64,000 nt of DNA from Strobilurus pachycystidiatus (taxonomy: Eukaryota > Basidiomycota > Agaricomycetes > Agaricales > Physalacriaceae). The stretch covers positions 1,922,001-1,986,000 of the forward strand of contig JAHLMK010000006.1 in NCBI GenBank assembly GCA_019915135.1, read 5' to 3'. The position numbers and the translations under genes are program-made. The notes beneath the pieces were generated by a model. That model saw only the letters and a list, made by a program, of their open reading frames with translations, ran no database searches and was not told the origin of the DNA. Below, piece by piece: positions 56,917 to 64,000 of the stretch (position 1 is the stretch's first letter; the number at the start of each line of letters is the position of its first letter).

Positions 56917-57455
56917 TGTCATGAATTGCCTCCATTCTTCTCCCTCCATCACGTGCTTCCCACTCTCGACACCGTCATATTCTCCCGTCTCTGCATCCAC
57001 CTCGGCCTGGGCCTAGCTCACCTCTCTCTTTCATCCATCGTCTTGGCATTGCCTAGACAGATCACAGGTTCCATCATGGGATGGGTGTCCAAATGCGGAC
57101 CGTAGATTCCGGCCCGCTGAAGACTGCAAGTCAATGATGTCATTGCCATACGAGGCGAGGGCAGCCTTTCTCTGGACATCCATGACATCATTTACCCGGG
57201 TCCCTCTGCCAAATCTTCGCAAGTACTTCGGTTATGCTACCTTAGTCCGTACTCTGGATTCTCTGTATATATTCATGGACTCTCTAGTTAGTTCCGCAGT
57301 CTGTTCTCTTTGTCTACTCACTGCTCGGTCGCTCCTAGTACTGGTGTAGCTTGACACACTCCTCCTTCATATCTATCTCTATCTCTATTCCTTTCTCCTT
57401 GTCTCGTTCGTGTGACTTGGGTGGTTGCCTTAGTATTCGGGCACCAGTCTTGACA
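56917..57455 (+). repeat. 5' LTR of gypsy element 2
   Basis: The candidate LTR starts TGTCATGAATTGCC and ends CCAGTCTTGACA, giving TG...CA ends over 539 bp, directly upstream of the element's gag. It has a TATATA stretch near 57267. Just after it, CTAGAAGAG resembles, with one bulged base, the reverse complement of CTCTCTAG inside the LTR, a possible degenerate self-priming pair. No 3' copy is found in the window. Confidence 0.6.
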
Positions 57456-57500
57456 CTAGAAGAGACTCTTCTACACCCACCTCACACCCTCGCTTGGCGC

Positions 57501-59299
57501 ATGCCCGCCGACCGCACAACCTCAGACCCCACACCTGCCTCTCAACCTCGTCCCACACGCCTTGTATTCAAGAAGACTGCAGCTGCCACTCCCCGTACGT
57601 TAACCCACCGCAAAGTCCTTTTTCACACTCTACCGGCTGCTATTAGGGCTCGTCATCGCGGAGATCACCGCAGTTTCTGGCGTGACACCGATACCGGTCC
57701 ACGCACTCCTATCCTCCCATCATCGCCCGCTTCTCTGCAGAAGAAGCGCCTCCCACACCACCTCCCGGCGCCTACCTTCATCAGGGCAAGTACTTCCAAC
57801 TCGACGAAGAGTATCACCCCCAGGAGATCTTCTACGAGCCAGAAGACGAAGACTACCCCGAATCTTGGCATTACCTTGAACCAAACGGAGACAAGTACTA
57901 CCTTGAACCAGAAGAGCATCAGGAGGCTAAAAGGCGTTTAGAAGAGCGCACTCGAGCTGAGTTACAATCATCCACACAGACCCCAGGCTCACCTGCACCT
58001 CGTACCCCAGTCCCCTCTGCTCCACCGTCTCCTGTCCGATCGGAACCAACCTTTAACTCCGCTCCTACCTCCCCAGTTCCATCCCCAGTCCAGGACAATT
58101 CACCACCTGAATCCCAACCTCTTGCTTTAGACCCCAAACCCTCTGAACCATCGACTCCCCCGTCTTCATCGTCATCTTCTTCTTCCTCCTCCAATCCCTC
58201 TCGGTCATCGTCTCCATCTTTTCCAGTTCACCCAGTCCCTCCTATCATGACTACTATTCCCAGCGAGCGTGGAGCTAAGCTTGACGACTTCGTCGGCGAC
58301 CGCGCCACATCCACTACATGGCTGGCCCAATACCGCAACCACATGCGGCTGAACACCGCCCGCTATTCTACTGAGATTGAGAAGGTCTCGGTCTTCCTTT
58401 CATATTTCAAGGGACCTCTTGCCGGTAAATGGGCAGAACGCCGCATGAAAGAGTACGATGCCGATCAGGACGATAATACCATCCCAGCTGCCAGCAAACG
58501 CTGGACCACACAGGTGTCTATCATCGAGAAGTTCAAAGCCGACTATGCGGCCATCGACCCAATCACCGCTGCGCGTACCGCCATCGAGACCATCCGCCAG
58601 GAAAAGGACTTATCTTCAATTGATAAGTTCATCACTGCCTTTGATGGCTACGCTGATGACTCCCAGTTTGACGAAAGCTCATTACTCCACTTCTTCAAAC
58701 GCGGCTTGAACCCCAGTCTCTTGGACCGAATCTGCATGTCCTACCCCATTCCCGATACCCTTGACAAGTTCAAGACCCGCGCTGTTGAGATGCAGCATGC
58801 CTATGAAGCCCGCAAGGCTGAAAAGGCTAACTGGACACAGCGCTCCCATTCCTCTCCGGGCATTTACGCTCCTCGCGCCCCGCCTCAGCGCGCCCCGGCT
58901 CCCGCTCAAGATATGGGAGTACCTATGGATGTAGATGCATCCCGTAACACAGGTGCTACCTCGTCCTCTCCTTTGACTAGGCTGACCCCCGAGGAGCGCG
59001 AAATCCTTTGCAGGAAGGGCGCTTGCTTTAGGTGCCGCGGCCCCAACCACATGTCCAAGGACTGTCCTACTCGCTTTGGTACCAGCGCCTCTGCTCCGGC
59101 CGCAAACCGCACCATTCGCGCCGCTGACACGTCCGCCGCTGTCACGGCTGTTCCCACTTCCTCCGACACTGCTCCCGCATTGTCTGCCGATGCAATTCAA
59201 CAGATTAGCAACACGGCCAACTTGCTCCGTGGCCTACAGGGAGATGAGAAGGCGCAGGCCTTGGCTTTCTTGAAGGATGTCGCTGGCCTGGATTTTTAG
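57501..59299 (+). pseudogene. Gag of gypsy element 2 (one frameshift)
   Basis: The frame opens with MPADRTTSDPTPASQP and loses register near 57735. It continues as APPTPPPGAYLHQGKYFQLD, an acidic stretch rich in E, Y and P, and a long Ser/Pro linker. The capsid-like region follows (LDDFVGDRATSTTWLAQY, YFKGPLAGKWAERR, LLHFFKRGLNPSLLDRI), then a CCHC knuckle CFRCRGPNHMSKDC. The part from 58247 to the stop at 59299 is intact. It belongs to the Ty3/gypsy type with a long N-terminal extension. Confidence 0.85.
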
Positions 59300-62200
59300 A
59301 GCGCTCCCCTACCCCGACGTTAGGAGGAGCTGTACGCAATTCTGTCACAAATTTTACCAATCGATTCTCTGTGTTATCAACCCTTTGTGAGCGTACCCAT
59401 CCCAAAGAACTTCGAATGTCAGCAGTCACCCAGAACCGACAGACACCCTCGATCACACTGGAACTTGAATTCATTGGCAAAATCACTGGCAGAAGAATCG
59501 TCGCACAAGCTCTAATTGATAGCGGCGCTGAAGGTATTATTATCAACGCCCGCTATGCAAACCAGCATCATTTCACCCTCATGCCCCTTTCCTCCCCTTT
59601 CCCTGTTCGCAACGTTGACGGCACCGAAAACGTTATGGGCTGGGTCCGGCACTATACTACCCAGCGCATCCGGATCTATAGCCGAGACGGTCATTCCTAT
59701 CACGAAGAGCTAATCGAGCTCTACGTCACTGACATTGGTGATCACAACGTTATCCTTGGCACTGACTGGCTCGACGAACACAACCCAGAAATAGACTGGG
59801 CTGGTGTCCAGATAGATTTCACTCGCTGTCCCAACTCTTGTACCCTCAACAACCCCCCGGTGACTGATGTACGTGCTCACGCCAAACGCATTCCCATCCC
59901 CACTAAACGCTCTCCTCACGACCCTCGTCTTCACCATCGAGACTACCAAGTTCAATGGAAGGATCGCGAAGGCAACCTCCGGCCTGTCCCAGTCCAGCGT
60001 ACAGCCGGACAACGTCGAAGCATCCGACCCCGCGTTTACAATCGGGTTCAAATTCCCGTCGTCTTATTCACCGAGGACAATGAAGAAGAAGTGGAGGTCC
60101 CAAGAGAATGGGAAGAGCAGATGTACACTCAAGTGTTTCGGGATGACTATCCCCGCCCGGTGCGAGATCCACAAACTCCTGATGGTCCCTCTATTCAAAT
60201 ACGTGCTGGATTTAGCAAGGCGCAGGAACTTGCCGAAGCTAGCCAAATGCCCAAGGATACCCGTCCTCTCGCTGAGCGTATCCCTTCTCAATATCATGCC
60301 TATCTCACTGTCTTTGACAAGCACACATCGGACCGGCTTCCCCAACACAGCCCCTGGGATCATGCTATTGATCTCAAACCCGGTTTCGAGCCAAAACCAT
60401 GCAAAACCTACCCATTGTCCCCAACCGAACAAGCTGAACTTGACGCATTTCTTGACAAAAACCTGGCAAAAGGGTACATACGTCCTTCCAAGTCCCCCAT
60501 GGCAAGTCCCTTCTTCTTCGTTAAAAAGAAAGACGGAAAACTACGCCCCGTCCAGGATTATCGCGAACTTAACAAAGGCACCATCTTCGTCAAGGCTACA
60601 ACAACTGCCGAATCAAGGCAGGAGACGAGTGGAAAGGCACATTCAAGACAAACCGCGGCCTGTTTGAACCCTTGGTGATGTTCTTTGGTCTTATGAATTC
60701 TCCTGCCACGTTTCAAGCAATGATGAATACCATTCTCAAGGACCTGATCGACTCCGGCAAAGTTGTCGTATACATGGACGACATCTTGATCTTCACCAAG
60801 ACCTTAGAAGAACACCGCAAGGTCGTCTTGCAGGTTCTCCAGCGCCTGAAGGAGCACGATCTCTATGCTAAGCCCGAGAAGTGCACCTTTGAAGCTGAGT
60901 CTATTGAATTCCTCGGACTCATCATCTCTCACAATGAACTTCGCATGGACCCAGTCAAGGTAGACGGTGTCGCCAAGTGGCCGTTACCTCGGAATGTCAA
61001 GGACGTCCAATCATTCCTTGGCTTTGGGAATTTCTACCGTCGTTTCATTGAAGGTTTCTCTCGGATTGCGTGCCCCCTGTTTGATCTCACCAAGAAAGAC
61101 GAACCACGGGTTTGGAAACCGGAGTGTCAAGAGGCCTTCGAGGCACTTAAAGATGCGTTCACATCGTCACCCGTCCTTATCATGCCTAACCCCGACAAGC
61201 CCTATCGTGTGGAAGTAGATGCTTCAGACTATGCCACAGGCGGAATTCTATCCCAGACAGGCGACGACGACCAATGGCATCCTGTCGCCTACATCTCTAA
61301 GTCCCTTTCTGAACCTCAACGCAATTATGACATTCATGACAAGGAACTTCTCGCTATTATCCGTGCTCTGGAAGCCTGGCGCCAGTACCTCGAAGGTTCA
61401 GCACACCGAGTTGATATTCTCACCGACCACAAGAACCTTGAATATTTTGCCAACTCGCAGAAACTCAGCCGGCGACAGGCTCGCTGGGCACTATTCCTCA
61501 CTCGCTTTGATTTCACTCTCACTCATAAACCTGGTACTCAGAACCGTAGTGACCCACTCTCTCGCCGTGCGGATCACAAAGAGGGGGTCGATGACGACAA
61601 CACCGACAAGATCCTCCTTGATCCAAAGTTTTTTCCAAATTCGCGCTACCAGACCTGGAGAAGTTGTAGCCGTTGGAGACGCTGAGCTGCGACGACGTAT
61701 TCGGGAATGTCCAAATAAGGACGCTGAGGTCCGTGGTGCGTTAGAAGTCATTCTTCGCAATGGTCCTCGTTTGCTGGTCAAAAATCTACAGGAATGGAAC
61801 TACGAAGATGGACTAATTCTCTTCCGTGGCAAGGTCTATGTTCCCGATGACCTGCAACTACGCCAAGACATTGTCAAGATGCACCACGACTCTCTTGGTC
61901 CTGGACACCCTGGACGCTTCAAGACCTACGAACTTCTCAGTCGAGAATTCTGGTGGCCAGGCATGTCTGTCTTTGTTCGCGACTATGTTGATGGTTGTGC
62001 TACCTGTCAGATGACAAAACCTAGGAATCATCCGGCACATGTTCCCCTTATACCCAACGAGATCCCCGAACGCCCTTTTGGGACTATCACCACCGACTTC
62101 ATTACAGATCTACCCGAGTGCGAAGGGTATAACGCTATCCATTGTGTTGTTGACCGCTTCACCAAGACGGTAATTGTATCTCCATGCCGCAAGACCATTG

Positions 62201-62559
62201 ATGCGGATGGTAAGGTTGATATCTTGGTGGATGGTGTTTATCGACGCTATGGTCTCTGGGACAAGATGATCTCTGATCGTGGTCCTCAGTTTGCAAGCAA
62301 GGTCATGCAAGCCGTTCACGCTAAGCTAGGAATTACCTCTGCGCTTAGTACGGCTTACCATCCTCAAACAGATGGCGAAACCAAGCGTTATAATCAAGAA
62401 CTTGAACAATACCTCCGCGTTTTCTGTAACTACCGACAAGACGACTGGGTCAAATACCTTCCCTTTGTGGAATTCTCTCACAACAGTCGCATTCACTCCG
62501 CCACGGGCAAGTCCCCCTTTGAACTTCTTCACGGTTTCAAACCCCGCTTAGAGCCCTAG
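59300..62559 (+). pseudogene. Pol of gypsy element 2, internally deleted and 3'-truncated
   Basis: Protease: AQALIDSGAEGIIINARYA and NVILGTDWLDEHNPEIDW. The RT starts well (PMASPFFFVKKKDGKLRPVQ) but jumps from DYRELNKGTI to RQGYNNCRIKAGDEW near 60585. It loses about 30 codons, including the FxKxD catalytic-aspartate motif, and changes frame. It resumes with LVMFFGLMNSPATFQAMM, VVVYMDDILIFT and RNase H (VEVDASDYATGGILSQ). A second frameshift occurs near 61640. The integrase retains HPGRFKTYELLSREFWWPGM, CATCQMTK, ISDRGPQF and AYHPQTDGETKRYNQ, but the frame ends at HGFKPRLEP without a C-terminal domain or 3' LTR. The element is dead. Confidence 0.9.
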
Positions 62560-62946
62560 CTGTAGATTTCATTCATTTACCCCATAGCTGTAGCTACAGC
62601 AACCACATACACGGGGCATAGATACAGCTAGAGACCCGCCCCGAGTCACGTGCCTCGCCTCTTCCGCCAAATCTCGGCAAGTCTTCGGCAACAGCACTTC
62701 GGCACCTCCCGCGCCTCGTCCTCGCTGGCATCGTTCGGACCAGGGTTCCCGCCGCGCCCTCTTTGCTCACCACCCTGGCAGGGATGCGGTCCTCCGCGCC
62801 GTTCCAGAAATGGATAATAATTGCCGATTAGATATATTAATTATGCACGGCTTTGGATATTCCACCCCACCCGCCGCCGCTGCCGCCGCCGCCATTGCGC
62901 TATCCATCCCGCCCGCCGCGGTCCATTCCGCCTATTCTGCTCAACT

Positions 62947-63227
62947 ATCACATACTGTAGGTGATGATTGAACCGTTCTCTGATAGTATCAACGGCGGTT
63001 TACCTACTTTCTCCCGCCAGATCCCGCCAGATCCCGCCGAATCCCGCCGTTCCTGGCATTGCACGCGTCCGCACCTTACCCACACTTAATTATCAAACTC
63101 TAGGTGATTTTTAACCTGTCCTCATGTAGTGTTGAGGGCGGTTTACCCATCTTCTCCCGCCTGATCCCGCCCGATAACGCAGAATCCCGCCGTTCCTGGC
63201 ATTGCTCGCGTCCACACCCTACCCGCC
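62947..63227. repeat. Diverged ~142-bp direct duplication
   Basis: Two adjacent units (about 62947-63090 and 63091-63227) share the same order of words: GTAGGTGAT/CTAGGTGAT, GGCGGTTTACC, TTCTCCCGCC, several CCCGCC-type repeats, CGTTCCTGGCATTGC and CGCGTCC. They sit 110-400 bp upstream of a TATA box, so they could be promoter or LTR enhancer repeats. Confidence 0.7.
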
Positions 63228-63548
63228 AGCTGTGAGATGCCAGCTTGCTACTCTCCTTGTCACCACCAACGCGCGCTGTTGCCTTCACCTCTCTACATCA
63301 TAACACACTCCTCCCTGACCCGATAATTGAGCACTGTGGCGTATATAAAAATTTGCACTTCCCGTACTTTATTCTGTATTGGTATTTGCCTGTGAGGATC
63401 TCTCAACTCTATATATCAGTTATCTTCCCTCCCGATTGCCTGTAACCCCGCCTACGTTAGCATCCAGCCACGTACCTAAGTACGCAAGGCATTCTGGCAG
63501 CGACCTACCATCATGCCCACTCTCTGTAATCAGTGCTTGTCTCATTCG

Positions 63549-63622
63549 TGGCGTAGCGGTTGACCTTCTTGACGTCTCTCTCCTGAACAATGATTTTTTA
63601 TTTGGGTCGACGGTTCGAACCT
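63549..63622 (+). other. Pol III-like A and B boxes (decayed tRNA or tRNA-derived SINE)
   Basis: TGGCGTAGCGG (63549-63559) fits the tRNA A box, and GGTTCGAACCT (63612-63622) closely fits the B box, at tRNA-like spacing. The T and acceptor stems do not pair, so it is not a working tRNA. It could be a tRNA-derived SINE head, a decayed tRNA gene, or chance. Confidence 0.25.
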
Positions 63623-64000
63623 CGGCAAGAACTGTTAGTATTACTCAGACCGTCGACGAAAGAAATCCAAGTCCAACCATCACGTGCACGCTCCCTTATC
63701 CATCTTGTCATTACTCTATCTCCTCCTCGTCCGTCGACAGACTTCCTACTTGTTGCATTTGCAATTTTTTCTCGCTGCACTCACGTCGGTAACATTTCAC
63801 TATCTATCTATCTATCAACACGTGCTTATCGTTCTCAGCATGCATCAGCCTCGGCAAACCTACGAACACCGTCGAGCATCCAGCCAGCGTCCAACACCGC
63901 CTCGTGCCACTATTCCAAGTTGGCCTCATCGCCTCCTCCCGCGTCCGAAATAGCGATTTTCCACACCCACAACGAAACCACGATACTCAGCCATCCATTC

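Larger units (their letters stand above)
62560..64000. other. Right-edge non-coding region with repeats
   Basis: After the truncated pol there is a short palindrome-like CTGTAGCTACAG. A CCG/GCC-rich tract follows (about 62870-62930), then a diverged duplication (62947-63227) and a TATA box (GTATATAAAAA near 63341). A short frame starts at 63841 (MHQPRQTYEHRRASSQ) and ends at 63953. The order of tandem repeats, TATA and leader could be the promoter of a gene or another LTR, but nothing decisive is in the window. Confidence 0.4.

Noticed and set aside
63542..63630. Functional tRNA at the Pol III-like boxes
   Set aside because: Neither the T stem nor the acceptor stem pairs.
1..64000. CRISPR arrays, operons, riboswitches, rRNA genes
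   Set aside because: The window is eukaryotic. No regularly spaced repeats, rRNA-like segments or bacterial gene organisation were seen.

Overview
The window is nuclear DNA of a basidiomycete fungus, most likely an Agaricomycete (mushroom or polypore lineage). The support is many GT-AG introns of about 45-65 bp, exons as short as 9 bp, a NACHT-ankyrin STAND protein, single-pass membrane and small secreted protein types typical of the group, and a Plavaka-type (KDZ) transposase beside Ty3/gypsy chromoviruses. For most multi-exon genes I chose splice sites so that the exon lengths add up to an open frame. These are hand-made models, not transcript evidence.

Layout. 1-29.6 kb is gene-sparse: an amino-acid permease (partial, -), a zinc alcohol dehydrogenase (-), a small secreted protein (+), a MYND-finger protein (+), a sucraseferredoxin-like protein (+), a broken gene, an alpha/beta hydrolase (-), a 4-coumarate-CoA-ligase-like acyl-CoA synthetase ending in a peroxisomal signal (+), a proline-rich unknown (-), an SDR oxidoreductase (-), two identical intron-containing tRNA-Thr(AGU) genes in opposite orientation, and a single-pass membrane protein between them. 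Two small non-autonomous DNA transposons with intact target-site duplications lie at 24.07-25.12 kb (one Mutator-like foldback, one hAT-like).

29.6-39 kb holds three well-supported genes: a Prm10/ThrE-family membrane protein, a small cysteine-rich protein that is probably GPI-anchored, and a nine-exon STAND (NLR-like) gene with a helical N-terminus, a NACHT-type NTPase and ankyrin repeats. Its last two exons are much more AT-rich than the rest. A PIF/Harbinger-like MITE ends 155 bp before its start codon.

39-64 kb is a transposon graveyard. A Plavaka transposase (-) is split by a solo LTR (TSD CCCTG). That LTR is split by a nearly intact Ty3/gypsy chromovirus (two 419-bp LTRs, TSD GTTAA). 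The chromovirus is in turn split inside its reverse transcriptase by a 1.7-kb solo LTR (TSD GCGG). A second 1.7-kb copy lies inverted at 54.4-56.1 kb (TSD CCGT on the + strand). A second, defective gypsy element follows at 56.9-62.6 kb. The chromovirus shows two mechanistic features directly: a 10-nt self-priming complementarity between leader and primer-binding site, and a G GGT TTT slippery heptamer exactly in the gag frame of the gag/pol overlap.

No single metabolic pathway is evident. The oxidoreductases, hydrolase and CoA ligase are scattered, with no tight cluster. The most distinctive content is the STAND gene with its secreted-protein neighbour, and the nested repeat structure.
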